A program made the translations under genes and the position numbers. This document shows positions 36,973 to 46,714 of a DNA stretch of 64,000 nucleotides, one piece after another; the first letter of the stretch is position 1; every line of letters starts with the position of its first letter. Below the pieces are notes generated by a model that saw only the letters and a program-made list of their open reading frames with translations, searched no databases and was not told the origin of the DNA. The stretch is from Burkholderiales bacterium (lineage in GTDB: Bacteria > Pseudomonadota > Gammaproteobacteria > Burkholderiales > Burkholderiaceae), in assembly GCA_947372535.1 (NCBI GenBank), contig CANBUA010000001.1, forward strand, positions 1-64,000, given 5' to 3'.

Positions 36973-38580
36973 TCAACGTCGCTCCGCCAGCTGTTTGAGC
37001 GCCGGGTCCATGGGGACTTCGATCACCGCCTTGGCGCTCATGCTCGATTCCTTGGCGCGCAAAGTGAACTCGGTGATGGCGGGGCCGGCCCCGACTTCGC
37101 TGAGGTTGATCGCCTTGAGTTCGATCTGCGCGAAACGCCGTCCACGGAAGCGATCTTCCTGTTGCAGGCGGGCCAAGTAGTTGGGCAAGGCCGCGTTGTC
37201 GGTCATGCGGCCGGTCAGCTCCAAGTCACGGCCATCGTCGTGCAGGCTCATGCCGGTGATCCACAGGTTGGGCACGGTCTGATGGCCCAGGGCCACCAGG
37301 TACCCGGAGTAGCCGGGCGTGGCCGACATCACCGTGTTGCGCAGCGCTTCGTGCATCTGGCGCTGGCGAACCTCGGTCTTGCGCAGCAAGGCCAACTCCT
37401 TCACATCGGCCATGGGCGGCATGGTGGAGGCGGCCTGGCGCAACTCGACCATGTCGTGCTCCAGGTTTTCAGTCTGCGTCTTCACGTACTTGGTGGCCAC
37501 GGTGAGCCCGAGCCCAGCCAGCACGGTCACGGCGAACACGCCCCCGGCCGCCGCCACGCCCCACATCGCGCCCCAGGTCAAGGTTTGCGATTTGAGGGTC
37601 TCGGGGTCGAGCAGGTTGACGCTCTGGCGCCCGGCGGCCTCGCTGTAGGCTCGCAAGGCCGAGCCAATGACGCACAGCTCGCCCAGGCTAGGGCCCTTGG
37701 CCAGTTCCTCGGCACGCGCCTCCCCCAGGGCCGACAGGTCAACGCAATCGGCCAGCGAGAAATACTTGATGGGCACATAGACCAAGTCGGCCAACACTTC
37801 CAGCACATCGGCATCGCCGCCCTGCGGCGGCACCACCGACAAGCCAGCCAAGGTGGCCTGGCTGTGCATGCGCTCAAAGGTGTCCAGGGTCCGCAGTACC
37901 TCGAGGGCGGCACGCCCCAGGGCGGCGCCACGCGCCTCGTTGGTGCCGGTCACGGCCGACACCGCCACCTCGATGTTGCGGGTCATCAGCAACTCACCCT
38001 GGTAGGTGATCACCAGCATGCCGTGCGACTCGCCGAACACCAGCAGCGCGTGGGCCTGACCTTCGGTCTCGGCCATGGCCGAAAGGTTGCGCAAGGCAGT
38101 CTCGGCCGTGTCCATTGCAGACCAGCGCAGGCCCACGTCATCCGCGGCCAGCGACACGCGGTCATAGTCGGCCCGCTGAACCACCAGGGCAATCGCCGGG
38201 AACATCTGCCGCAACTGGGTGTCCTGCGGCACGGCCAGGACCTCCAGCAGGGCATCTTCCATGGAGAAATCGACCTGCTCCTTGATCCGCCACCGCATGG
38301 CATCACGCCATTCCTCGCGGGGCACATCGGGCACCTCGGTGGACAGCAGCCGGTATTGGGTGCGTTCCAGCTGGTTGACCAGCGACAGGCCTTTGAGCGG
38401 GTGGGCACGCTTGAGCGAGGTCAATGCCTCCGACAGGCTGGCCGTCTCCTGCGTCCACAGCCAGAGCAGGCGCGGGCGTTGGCCCTCGATGTGCGCCACC
38501 TGCGCGGCGTGCACACTCGAGCCCTCCTGAGCCACTGCGACCCATTGACTACCTGCTACGACACGCCGCCTCAAGAACAT
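36973..38580 (-). CDS. mshI: MSHA biogenesis protein MshI, PilM-PilN fusion
   Basis: A 535-residue protein. The first about 320 residues follow a PilM/actin-like fold (LLVFGESHGMLVITYQGEL, ALEVLRTLDTFERM). A transmembrane helix near residues 345-367 and a PilN-like periplasmic domain (about 370-515) follow, including VNLLDPET before the helix. In other species these are often separate genes (mshI1/mshI2 or pilM/pilN). It is the first gene of the minus-strand pilus operon; the 155 bases before it should hold the promoter, but I see no convincing -35/-10 pair. Confidence 0.85.
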   Translation of the reverse strand: MFLRRRVVAGSQWVAVAQEGSSVHAAQVAHIEGQRPRLLWLWTQETASLSEALTSLKRAHPLKGLSLVNQLERTQYRLLSTEVPDVPREEWRDAMRWRIKEQVDFSMEDALLEVLAVPQDTQLRQMFPAIALVVQRADYDRVSLAADDVGLRWSAMDTAETALRNLSAMAETEGQAHALLVFGESHGMLVITYQGELLMTRNIEVAVSAVTGTNEARGAALGRAALEVLRTLDTFERMHSQATLAGLSVVPPQGGDADVLEVLADLVYVPIKYFSLADCVDLSALGEARAEELAKGPSLGELCVIGSALRAYSEAAGRQSVNLLDPETLKSQTLTWGAMWGVAAAGGVFAVTVLAGLGLTVATKYVKTQTENLEHDMVELRQAASTMPPMADVKELALLRKTEVRQRQMHEALRNTVMSATPGYSGYLVALGHQTVPNLWITGMSLHDDGRDLELTGRMTDNAALPNYLARLQQEDRFRGRRFAQIELKAINLSEVGAGPAITEFTLRAKESSMSAKAVIEVPMDPALKQLAERR

Positions 38581-38735
38581 GGCAACCCCTCAATTCACAC
38601 AATGGTGATCTTGGCGAAATGCCGTTCCGTCAGGTGGAAAGAATAAAAGCCTTTAGCCCGTGCTTATTTCACATGACCGAATCGGGGACACACGAAACTG
38701 TGGAGCAGGGGCCACGCCGCCCCTCTACAGCAAGG

Positions 38736-41114
38736 TTAATTCAGCAGGCGATCCGGGTCAGCGTCCAGCTTGGCCAGCGCATCCCGCGTGGCCCGGACGG
38801 TGAGGGATTCTTCCTCCAGCGGCACCAGCAGGCCCGCTTGAAGGAATGCCGCCAGGCGATGCACCTGGAACAGCACGCCGCGCCCCTGGGGCGTGACGAA
38901 CAGCAGCAAATGCCGCTGCATGCCCCGCCAGGCCAGTTGGACGTGCTCGTGGCGATGGCGGTAGTCCAGGTCGAACCAGGCACCCAGTTTGAGTTCGGCT
39001 GCCCAGGCCAGCATCGCCGGGGTGGGCATGGTGCCGCCCTCGGCCACAACTTCCAGGTCCTCGCTCTCGTGGCCCGACAGGTCGCGCAGGGTGTCGGCGT
39101 CCAGGTCGATCTCGCCCAGTTCGGGCAGGACACCGTCGATGGCCTCCAGCCGCTGGGTGACTTCCAGCATGCGTTCGGCCGAAATCGCCGCCGCCTTGGC
39201 GGAGAACGCCGCCGCGAACACCTGGTTGAGCGCCTGGATGTGCTGCTCCTGCTGCTCGCTGTTCATGCCGGTGCGGCCCATGCCTTCGCGCAGGGCCTTG
39301 AGCAGAGGCGGCAGGCGCTGAAGCACCTCGTGGCGCTCTTCCCGCGAGGACTTGGCACCAGCCGACCAGATCAGATCACCCGCCAGGCGTTTGAGCGCCT
39401 TGGTGTCCTCGCTGCCCGGGCCGCCATGCACCGCGCTGTGCGCCAGCACATCGGCCCAGACTTTGAACACGAACTCGCGCACGCCCTCGTGCACGGGCAC
39501 GCTGGCCAGCATCTTGCGCAACTCGATGGTGTACTGGATGGCATAGGCCTCGCGCTGCTCCACCTGCTGGGCCAGCGAGACGCCCTTGCGGCTCGCCTCA
39601 TTGCCCTCGCGGAAATAGCGCTCCAGGAAGTGCTCGAACTCGATCATCACGGTCTGGAAGACCCGCCGGCCCGTGTCCGGATAAGCCTCGATGGTCTGCA
39701 CCACCCGCTTGATTTCCTTGTGCAGATTGTCCTGAGCCGAGGCATCACCCGCCTCGCCACCCCCCGAGAAACCCATGACACAGGCCCCCATGCGGTCGAT
39801 CAGCAGGCGCGCGGGATGGTCCAGCGTCGCGAAAAAGTCCGGTTCGGTGACGGCCACGCGCAGCACGGGCATTTGCAGGCGCGCGAACCACACCCGCACA
39901 GCGGCGGGCAAGCGCTCTTCCATGAGGATGCTCTGGAACAAGAGCGCCACCACCTCGATCACGGCCCGCTCGACCGGCGTACTGGCCGCAGCCTTGAGCT
40001 CGCGTTTCTGGGCTTGCAGGTCGCGCACCAGGGTGCCGGGACTGACTGGCAGCGATTCGGAGACAGTGTCGGCCTGCCCTTGCACCACCCGTTGGGTGCT
40101 CAGGATGGCCTGGCCGAGTTGCGACGGCATGGCTAAGCCGGCCTGATCGCCTGATGCGTTGGCGCCACTCGTTTGTGGCATGAACTCCGGCACCTGGCGG
40201 GCCACCAGTTGATTGAGCTTGCCCAAGGTGGCTTGGTTTTGAGCCACCGACCTCAGGCCCGGCGTCTGGGTCAACTGGCGGGTTTCTTCAAAGCTCCCAT
40301 GGGCGTCGGATTCCGAACTCGGCCCGGTCCGAAAAGCACCCGCCCCGGTACTGCCACCGCTGGCACCAAACCGCGCGCCGCGATCGGCCACACCGGGCGA
40401 TGGTGTCAAGGTCCGCAACACGCCCGCATCCTTGGTGCGCCGGATGAAGGCCCGCAAATCGATTTCAGGGCGCACGCCACGCTCGAGCAGGACGCGGTTG
40501 GCTTCGTGATAGGCCGCTTCGGCCCAGTGGGCTGCCTCGTCATGCAGCACCGTTTGCAAGGTGCCCCAATGGGTCTGACCCAGGCCGGCGGTCATCCAGG
40601 CGTCCAGCACCCAGTGGGCCGGTTTTTGAGGGCGCAGCACCTCGGCTTGGTCCAGGTTGCCATCACCCTGGACGCCTTCCAGCGTGCTCAGACGGGCATT
40701 GAGGTCGGTGTATTCCCAACCGGCCCGGTCCACCAGTGTCTGCGCCAAGCGCGACTCCAGCATCGACAACTCCACCGCCGAATCGGCCACCAGGCTGAGG
40801 GTCTCGGAGGCCGGGCCGTGGCCGGTCACATGCTCGGCGCGCAAGACAGCCGCCAAGTCGCCGCCCCGCTCCAGGGTGATCATCAAGGCCTCGATGTGCC
40901 GCAGCAGGGCCTGGCACCAGCTCGCTTCGTAGCTGGGCAGGTCCAGCACAAGGTCACGCCGGCGGGCGTAAAGCGCCGGTTCGGCCGCCTGGGTCGCCAG
41001 CGCGCGCGCGCCGTCGGTGCACGCCGCGATCAGCTCAGGCGTGCCGGCTCGGAGCGCCTCCAGGAAAGTGCGGCGGGCCAGGCTGGCCAGGTCTTTGGTC
41101 GAACCCAGTGTCAT
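38736..41114 (-). CDS. DUF1631 family protein
   Basis: A 792-residue soluble, mostly helical protein matching the DUF1631 family of beta- and gammaproteobacteria along its length, including the C-terminal segment LAWRGMQRHLLLFVTPQGRGVLFQ. These proteins have no known enzymatic activity; the C-terminal part resembles PilZ-like or flavin-binding folds in some annotations, but I see no clear motif. It is not in the pilus operon proper: 155 bases separate it from mshI, and a U-less hairpin lies between. Confidence 0.85.
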   Translation of the reverse strand: MTLGSTKDLASLARRTFLEALRAGTPELIAACTDGARALATQAAEPALYARRRDLVLDLPSYEASWCQALLRHIEALMITLERGGDLAAVLRAEHVTGHGPASETLSLVADSAVELSMLESRLAQTLVDRAGWEYTDLNARLSTLEGVQGDGNLDQAEVLRPQKPAHWVLDAWMTAGLGQTHWGTLQTVLHDEAAHWAEAAYHEANRVLLERGVRPEIDLRAFIRRTKDAGVLRTLTPSPGVADRGARFGASGGSTGAGAFRTGPSSESDAHGSFEETRQLTQTPGLRSVAQNQATLGKLNQLVARQVPEFMPQTSGANASGDQAGLAMPSQLGQAILSTQRVVQGQADTVSESLPVSPGTLVRDLQAQKRELKAAASTPVERAVIEVVALLFQSILMEERLPAAVRVWFARLQMPVLRVAVTEPDFFATLDHPARLLIDRMGACVMGFSGGGEAGDASAQDNLHKEIKRVVQTIEAYPDTGRRVFQTVMIEFEHFLERYFREGNEASRKGVSLAQQVEQREAYAIQYTIELRKMLASVPVHEGVREFVFKVWADVLAHSAVHGGPGSEDTKALKRLAGDLIWSAGAKSSREERHEVLQRLPPLLKALREGMGRTGMNSEQQEQHIQALNQVFAAAFSAKAAAISAERMLEVTQRLEAIDGVLPELGEIDLDADTLRDLSGHESEDLEVVAEGGTMPTPAMLAWAAELKLGAWFDLDYRHRHEHVQLAWRGMQRHLLLFVTPQGRGVLFQVHRLAAFLQAGLLVPLEEESLTVRATRDALAKLDADPDRLLN

Positions 41115-41145
41115 GGAGCCAAACAGATGTCAAGTCGGGATGACT

Positions 41146-42165
41146 CTACACCACGGCGCCAGCGTTTGGATCGTTGGGATCGATGTCTTTGGCCACGCCC
41201 TTGACGAGATCTTCGCGCTTGACACCCAGCCACATGGCGATGGCCGCGGCCACGAACACGGAGGAGTAGATGCCAAACAGGATGCCGATGGTCAGGGCCG
41301 CCGCGAAGTAGTGCAACGTGGGGCCGCCGAACAGCAGCATGCCCAGCACCATCATCTGGGTCGAGCCGTGGGTGATGATCGTCCGGCTGGTGGTGCTCGT
41401 GATCGCATGGTCGATGACCTCAGCGCTCGTGAGCTTGCGGTGTTTGCGGAAGGTCTCGCGGATCCGGTCGAAAATCACCACCGACTCGTTCACCGAATAA
41501 CCGAGCACCGCCAGCACCGCCGCCAGCACCGAGAGCGAGAACTCCCACTGAAAGAAGGCGAAAAAGCCCAGGATGATGACCACGTCGTGCAGGTTGGCCA
41601 CGATGCCGGCCACGGCGAACTTCCACTCGAAGCGGAAGGCCAAGTAAAGCATGATACCGATGACGGTGACGCCCAGCGCCTTGGCACCGTCAGTGGCCAG
41701 TTCTTCGCCCACTTGCGGGCCGACGAACTCGCTGCGCTGCAGGGTGACAGGCTCGCTCGCGCCAGCCTGGCAGACGTCGCGCGTCTCACCCTTGTCGTTG
41801 GTCTTTTTGACGATCTGGCCGCTCTCGGCCTTGCACAGCGCGCCAAAGACTTGGCCAACCACTTCGGTCTGCTTCATTTTGCCGTGCAAGGGCAGGCGGA
41901 TCAGCACGTCACGCGCAGTGCCGAAGTTCTGCACCTGCACATCGCCGTAGTTGAGCGATTCGACCGCCTGACGCGAGCGGTTGATGTCGGCATTCTGGGC
42001 GTACTGCACCTCGATGACCGAGCCCCCCGTGAACTCGATCGAGAAGTGCAGACCGCGGTGGACCAGGAAAAACACCGCTGCCGCAAACGTGATGAACGAG
42101 ATCACATTGAAGATCAGCGCATGCCGCATGAACGGGATGTCGCGCTTGATTCGGAAAAATTCCAT
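41146..42165 (-). CDS. secF: Protein translocase subunit SecF
   Basis: A 339-residue inner-membrane protein of the SecDF complex, which uses the proton motive force to help complete protein export. It has one N-terminal transmembrane segment, a periplasmic P4 domain (with the FTGGSVIEV segment), and five further segments from about residue 175. The length fits; there is a small insertion near residues 105-130 (LCKAESGQIVKKTNDKG). It follows secD by six bases. Confidence 0.96.
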   Translation of the reverse strand: MEFFRIKRDIPFMRHALIFNVISFITFAAAVFFLVHRGLHFSIEFTGGSVIEVQYAQNADINRSRQAVESLNYGDVQVQNFGTARDVLIRLPLHGKMKQTEVVGQVFGALCKAESGQIVKKTNDKGETRDVCQAGASEPVTLQRSEFVGPQVGEELATDGAKALGVTVIGIMLYLAFRFEWKFAVAGIVANLHDVVIILGFFAFFQWEFSLSVLAAVLAVLGYSVNESVVIFDRIRETFRKHRKLTSAEVIDHAITSTTSRTIITHGSTQMMVLGMLLFGGPTLHYFAAALTIGILFGIYSSVFVAAAIAMWLGVKREDLVKGVAKDIDPNDPNAGAVV

Positions 42166-42171
42166 GATTGA

Positions 42172-44034
42172 TTACTCCTGTGCCTTCCAGATCTGACCGA
42201 TCGAGACACTCTTGAGCTTTTTCTGACGGCCGTACCAGAGGTTGACCAGGCCGCGCGAGAAGAACACCGCCGAGAACATCGAGGTGATGATGCCCAGGCA
42301 ATGCACCACCGCGAAACCGCGCACGGGGCCGGAGCCAAAGGCCAACAGCGACAGGCCGGCGATCAGGGTGGTCACGTTCGAGTCCAGGATGGTGGCCCAG
42401 GCGTGTTCATAACCCGCGTTGATGGCCGTTTGCGGCGCCGAGCCATTGCGCAGCTCTTCGCGCACACGCTCGTTGATCAGCACGTTCGAGTCGATGGCCA
42501 TGCCCAGGGTCAAGGCGATGGCCGCGATGCCAGGCAGCGTCAGCGTGGCTTGCAGCATGGACAGCACGGCCACCAGCAGCAGCAGGTTGACCGACAGCGC
42601 GATGGTCGAGAACACGCCAAACAGCATGTAGTACAGCATCATGAACACGGCGATCGCCAGGAAGCCGTACATCAGGCTGTGAAAGCCCATGGTGATGTTC
42701 TCGGCGCCCAGGCTGGGGCCGACGGTGCGCTCTTCGATGATTTCCATGGGCGCGGCCAGGGAGCCGGCGCGCAGCAGCAGGGCCGTGTCGGCGGCTTCTT
42801 CGGAGCTCATGCGGCCCGAGATCTGCACCCGGCCACCGCTGATTTCGCCGCGGATCACGGGTGCGGTCACGACCTCGCCCTTGCCTTTTTCGAACAGCAG
42901 GATGGCCATGCGCTTGCCAATGCTCTCACGCGTGACATCGCGGAAAATGCGGGCACCGCGGGCGTCCAGCGTCAGGTGCACGGCCGCTTCGTGGTTCTCG
43001 TCGAAGCCAGGCTGGGCATCGGTCAGGTTGTCGCCGGTCAACACCACTTGGCGCTTGACGATGACGGCCAAGCCGCCGCGCTCCTGATAACGCTCGGTCC
43101 CGAAGGGCACGTTGCCACCAGCCGCCGCGGCCTGGGCCTCGGTGCTGTCATCGACCATGCGCACTTCCAGCGTGGCCGTGCGGCCGATGATGTCCTTGGC
43201 CTTGGCCGTGTCTTGCACGCCAGGCAACTGCACCACCACGCGATCCAGGCCCTGTTGCTGGATCACAGGCTCGGCCACACCCAGCTCGTTGATCCGGTTG
43301 TGCAAGGTGGTGATGTTCTGCTTGAGCGCTTGCTCCTGCACCTTGCGGGTCGACTCGGGCTTGAGCGTGCCGACCAGCGTCAGCTCGCCAGAGCCGCCGG
43401 TGTCGGTGCCTGGCGTCCAGACCAGGTCAGGCAGGGGATCGGCCAGCACGGCCTGGGCGGCCTTGCGGGTGGCTTCATCGCGAAAATGGATCTGCACCGA
43501 ATTGCCATCGCGGCGGATGCCGGCGTGGCGAATGTCCTTGTCGCGCAGCAGCGAGCGGATGTCGCCAGTCATGCTCTCGACCTTTTGCGTCAGGGCCGCC
43601 TTCATGTCCACCTGCATCAGGAAGTGCACGCCGCCGCGCAAGTCCAGGCCCAAGTACATGGGCTGGGCGTGCAGGCTGCGCAGCCATTGCGGCGAGCGCG
43701 ACAGCAGGTTCAGCGCCACGATGTAGTGCGGATCGGCCTGATCGGGGTTGAAGGCGCGGTTGATCGCATCCTTGGCCTTGAGCTGGGTGTCCGTGTCCTT
43801 GAACCGGGCCTTGATCGAGCCGTTGTCGAACTCGACGAAATCGGCGGTGATGCCGCCCTCGCCCAGCACGGATTCGACCTTGCCGACCGCCTCAGCGGTG
43901 AGCTTGACGGTGGCCTTGCCGCTGGAGAGCTGCACGGCCGGCGCCTCGCCAAAGACATTGGGCAAGGAATAGATCACCCCGACCAGCAGGGCCACGGCGA
44001 TGATGAGGTATTTCCACCAGGCGTAACGGTTCAT
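42172..44034 (-). CDS. secD: Protein translocase subunit SecD
   Basis: A 620-residue SecD. The first transmembrane segment (about 9-27) is followed by a large periplasmic region with the YLGLDLRGGVHFLMQV motif, and by five C-terminal segments (from about 455) with the conserved GMAIDSNVLINERVREE and TLIAGL motifs carrying the Asp and Arg of proton transfer. The order yajC-secD-secF is standard. Confidence 0.97.
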   Translation of the reverse strand: MNRYAWWKYLIIAVALLVGVIYSLPNVFGEAPAVQLSSGKATVKLTAEAVGKVESVLGEGGITADFVEFDNGSIKARFKDTDTQLKAKDAINRAFNPDQADPHYIVALNLLSRSPQWLRSLHAQPMYLGLDLRGGVHFLMQVDMKAALTQKVESMTGDIRSLLRDKDIRHAGIRRDGNSVQIHFRDEATRKAAQAVLADPLPDLVWTPGTDTGGSGELTLVGTLKPESTRKVQEQALKQNITTLHNRINELGVAEPVIQQQGLDRVVVQLPGVQDTAKAKDIIGRTATLEVRMVDDSTEAQAAAAGGNVPFGTERYQERGGLAVIVKRQVVLTGDNLTDAQPGFDENHEAAVHLTLDARGARIFRDVTRESIGKRMAILLFEKGKGEVVTAPVIRGEISGGRVQISGRMSSEEAADTALLLRAGSLAAPMEIIEERTVGPSLGAENITMGFHSLMYGFLAIAVFMMLYYMLFGVFSTIALSVNLLLLVAVLSMLQATLTLPGIAAIALTLGMAIDSNVLINERVREELRNGSAPQTAINAGYEHAWATILDSNVTTLIAGLSLLAFGSGPVRGFAVVHCLGIITSMFSAVFFSRGLVNLWYGRQKKLKSVSIGQIWKAQE

Positions 44035-44060
44035 ACGTGTCTTTCAGGCCAGCGGCCAGA

Positions 44061-44384
44061 TCACTTGAGGCTGCCCTTGGGCAGGACCTGGATGATGGCC
44101 GAGCGCTGGACCTGCACTTCGGTGCCGGTGGCGATCTCCAAGCCGACGAAGGTATCGCCCAGCTTGCTGATCTTGCCCAGCAGGCCACCTTGCGTGACGA
44201 CTTCGTCGCCCTTGGCCAAGGCCGACAGCATGTTGGTGACTTCTTTCTGGCGCTTCATCTGAGGGCGCACCATCACGAAGTACAGCACCACGATCATGAG
44301 CACGGGTAAAGCGAACTGAGACAGGTTCGCCATGGGGGAGGCGGCCGCACCGGCGGCCTGAGCGTAAGCGTTGGAAATGAACAC
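44061..44384 (-). CDS. yajC: Preprotein translocase subunit YajC
   Basis: A 107-residue protein with a single transmembrane segment (FALPVLMIVVLYFVMVRP, about 24-41) and the diagnostic RPQMKRQKE motif right after it, then a small basic cytoplasmic domain (VVTQGGLLGKI). It associates with SecDF. It is first of the yajC-secD-secF operon, 26 bases before secD. Confidence 0.96.
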   Translation of the reverse strand: MFISNAYAQAAGAAASPMANLSQFALPVLMIVVLYFVMVRPQMKRQKEVTNMLSALAKGDEVVTQGGLLGKISKLGDTFVGLEIATGTEVQVQRSAIIQVLPKGSLK

Positions 44385-44456
44385 AGTGATCCTTCTGCCC
44401 GCACATGGGGCAACCGCCGATTGTATGCGGCGCCCGTGGTGGCGCCAGCGTGGGCT

Positions 44457-44753
44457 TTACAGCACGTACTTGACCAGGGGGTGGCTGGTCAAAGCGCGGT
44501 AGATGGTGTCGAGCTGTTCGCGGCTGATGGCCGTGACGGTGACGGTCAGGCCCAGGTACTTGCCGGCACTGCTGGGGCGCTTTTCGAGGTGCCGGTCGGC
44601 ATCGAAGAGCGGGTCGTGGGTCTGCGCGATGGTCACCACGGCCGCCACGAACTCATCGGCGTGCACGCCCATCACCTTGATCGGGAAGGCGCTGGGGTAC
44701 TCGATGAGCGATTGCTCGGGCGGGATGGCGGGGTTGACGGGTTGGTCGGTCAT
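44457..44753 (-). CDS. ybeD: DUF493 family protein (YbeD-like)
   Basis: A 98-residue protein of the DUF493/YbeD family, a small ACT-like fold often encoded after dacA and before lipB. Typical segments are SLIEYPSAFPIKVMG and YLGLTVTVTA, with the C-terminal HPLVKYVL. The ATG at 44753 follows GGAG by 11 bases; an upstream GTG overlaps the dacA stop but lacks a ribosome site. Its function is not established. The order dacA-ybeD is conserved, although lipB is elsewhere in this window. Confidence 0.88.
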   Translation of the reverse strand: MTDQPVNPAIPPEQSLIEYPSAFPIKVMGVHADEFVAAVVTIAQTHDPLFDADRHLEKRPSSAGKYLGLTVTVTAISREQLDTIYRALTSHPLVKYVL

Positions 44754-44776
44754 GTCGGTTTGAACTCCATCGACGG

Positions 44777-45973
44777 TCACTTGATGGCCAAGCGCAGGGC
44801 ATCCCAGACGCGGCCGAAAAAACCGGCGCTGGGCACGGGCTCCAGCACCTGCAAGGGCAACTCCTGCCAGGGCTGGGTGCCCAGGCTGATCCGGAGCGTG
44901 CCCACCACCTGGCCCTTGGTCAAGGGGGCGAGCAAAGGGTCGGTGCGCACCACATTGGACTTGATCGAGGCGGCCTGGCCACGCGGTACGACAACCACCA
45001 GCGGATCAAGCCGGCCCAGCCGGACCGTGTTGGCCGCGCCCTTGAAGACCGGGGCCGTGGTGGCCACCTGGCCGGCATCGAACAGCTTGATGACATCAAA
45101 CGCGCTGAAGCCCCAGTTGAGCAGCTTCTGGCTCTCGTTGGCGCGGGATTCGGGCGAGGCCGCGCCCACCACCACGCTGATCAATCGGCGCGGCGCGCCA
45201 CCCACGCTGCGTTTGGCGGTGGCGATCATGCAGTAGCCGGCCGCTTCGGTGTAACCCGTCTTGAGGCCATCGACCGTCGGGTCACGCCACAGCAGCAGGT
45301 TGCGGTTGGCCTGCTTGATGCCGTTGTACGTGAACTCCTTGGTCGAGTAATACGGCAAGGCATCCGGGAAATCGGTGACCAAGCGCATGGCGATCACCGA
45401 CAGCTCGCGCGCCGTGCTGACGTGGCCCGGCGCGGTCAGCCCGTCGGGGTTGCGAAAGGAGGTGGCCTTCAGGCCAAAGGCCTGGGCCTGGCGGTTCATC
45501 ATCGCCACGAAGTTCTCGACCGAGCCGCCCACGCCCTCGGCCAGGGCCACGGTGGCGTCGTTGCCGCTCTGCACGACCATGCCCTTGATCAGGTCATCGA
45601 CCCTCACCCGGCTGTTGATCTTGATGAAGCTGCGCGAGGCGCCCGTCATGCCGGTGCGCCAGGCCCGCTCGGACACGGGCAGCTCCTGCGTCAGTTGCAG
45701 CTTGCCGCTTTGCAGCGCCTGGAAGACCAGGTAGCTGGACATCAGCTTGGTCAGGGACGCCGGCTCGACCGACAGGTCCGCCTGACGGGCCGCCAGGGTC
45801 TGCGCCGTGGTGATGTCCTGCAGGATGAAGGCGCGCGCAGCCACCTCGGGCGGCTGAGGCATGTTGGTGGCGGCTGCCGCCTGCGCGGCCTTCAACGCAG
45901 ACGGCGCCAGCAATGCCATAGACAGCCCGGCGGCCAGTAGCCAGGCGCGGCGATCAGCAAAAAACACATTCAT
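44777..45973 (-). CDS. dacA: D-alanyl-D-alanine carboxypeptidase (PBP5/6 type)
   Basis: A 398-residue exported low-molecular-weight PBP that trims the terminal D-Ala of peptidoglycan stem peptides. A signal peptide covers about residues 1-35. The three active-site motifs are SLTK (Ser73, Lys76), SGN and KTG, in the correct order. A C-terminal PBP5-type domain and an amphipathic anchor (GRVWDALRLAIK) follow. The start at 45973 gives a clean signal peptide; longer starts upstream do not. Confidence 0.95.
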   Translation of the reverse strand: MNVFFADRRAWLLAAGLSMALLAPSALKAAQAAAATNMPQPPEVAARAFILQDITTAQTLAARQADLSVEPASLTKLMSSYLVFQALQSGKLQLTQELPVSERAWRTGMTGASRSFIKINSRVRVDDLIKGMVVQSGNDATVALAEGVGGSVENFVAMMNRQAQAFGLKATSFRNPDGLTAPGHVSTARELSVIAMRLVTDFPDALPYYSTKEFTYNGIKQANRNLLLWRDPTVDGLKTGYTEAAGYCMIATAKRSVGGAPRRLISVVVGAASPESRANESQKLLNWGFSAFDVIKLFDAGQVATTAPVFKGAANTVRLGRLDPLVVVVPRGQAASIKSNVVRTDPLLAPLTKGQVVGTLRISLGTQPWQELPLQVLEPVPSAGFFGRVWDALRLAIK

Positions 45974-46068
45974 GGGAGCAATGGCATCCAAATGGGTCGA
46001 CGGGGACAAGCATGACATGGCCAGGTGGCCCACCCGATCAGGCCGCGGGCATCACGCCGTGTGGATGC

Positions 46069-46710
46069 TCAAGGCGTCCAGGCCTGAAGGTGTGCCTGCA
46101 CCAGTTGCTTGAGCGTGCCCAACTGGCCGTGGAAAAAATGGCCGGCGCCCGGCACCACGGTGACGGGCAGGCTTTGGGGGCGGGCCCAGTTCAGGATGTC
46201 GGCCAGGGGCACGACGTCATCGAGCTCGCCTTCGACCACCAAGGTGTCGGCAGGTACCTCCGGCACGCTGTAGCGCCCCGTGGCCGGGCTGATCAGCACC
46301 AGCGGCTTGACCGCCTGGCCCTGATCGATCAGCCGGCGGGCGGCGTTGGCGGCCACATACCCGCCAAATGAGAAGCCAGCCAGCGCCAAAGGCGCCTGAC
46401 TTAACACGGGATCTGCCCGGTGGTGGGCCACCACGGCCAGCATGTCCTCGATCTCGCCCGGCCCTTCGGCCCAGGTGGACGCCGACCCGCCCACGCCCCG
46501 GAAATTGAAGCGCACCGTCTGCCAGCCCTGGCTGGCAAAAGCGCGCACCAGGGTGTGAACCACCTTGTTGTCCATGGTGCCACCCATCAGGGGATGCGGG
46601 TGGGCCACCACGGCCAGGCCAATCGGCGCACCCTGCGCGGGCGGCTCGACGACCACCTCCAGCACGCCAGCTGGCCCGTCGATCAAGTTAGACGATGGAC
46701 GGCCAATCAT
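46069..46710 (-). CDS. Alpha/beta hydrolase (COG2945-like)
   Basis: A 213-residue cytoplasmic alpha/beta hydrolase. Visible features are HPHPLMGGTMDNKVV, the nucleophile elbow GFSFGG, an acidic residue in VEGELDDVV and the catalytic His in GAGHFF. There is no signal peptide. The closest recognisable group is COG2945, whose substrate is unknown. It ends about 95 bases after dacA in transcription order and starts four bases after the ferredoxin gene, suggesting co-transcription with it. Confidence 0.85.
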   Translation of the reverse strand: MIGRPSSNLIDGPAGVLEVVVEPPAQGAPIGLAVVAHPHPLMGGTMDNKVVHTLVRAFASQGWQTVRFNFRGVGGSASTWAEGPGEIEDMLAVVAHHRADPVLSQAPLALAGFSFGGYVAANAARRLIDQGQAVKPLVLISPATGRYSVPEVPADTLVVEGELDDVVPLADILNWARPQSLPVTVVPGAGHFFHGQLGTLKQLVQAHLQAWTP

Positions 46711-46714
46711 TCGC

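Noticed and set aside
38707..38724. AGGGGC/GCCCCT hairpin between mshI and DUF1631
   Set aside because: Only 6 bp, no T tract on either strand; not reliable as terminator.
42301..44262. Open frame of 653 codons opposite secD
   Set aside because: Antisense to a fully recognisable secD; no recognisable motif.
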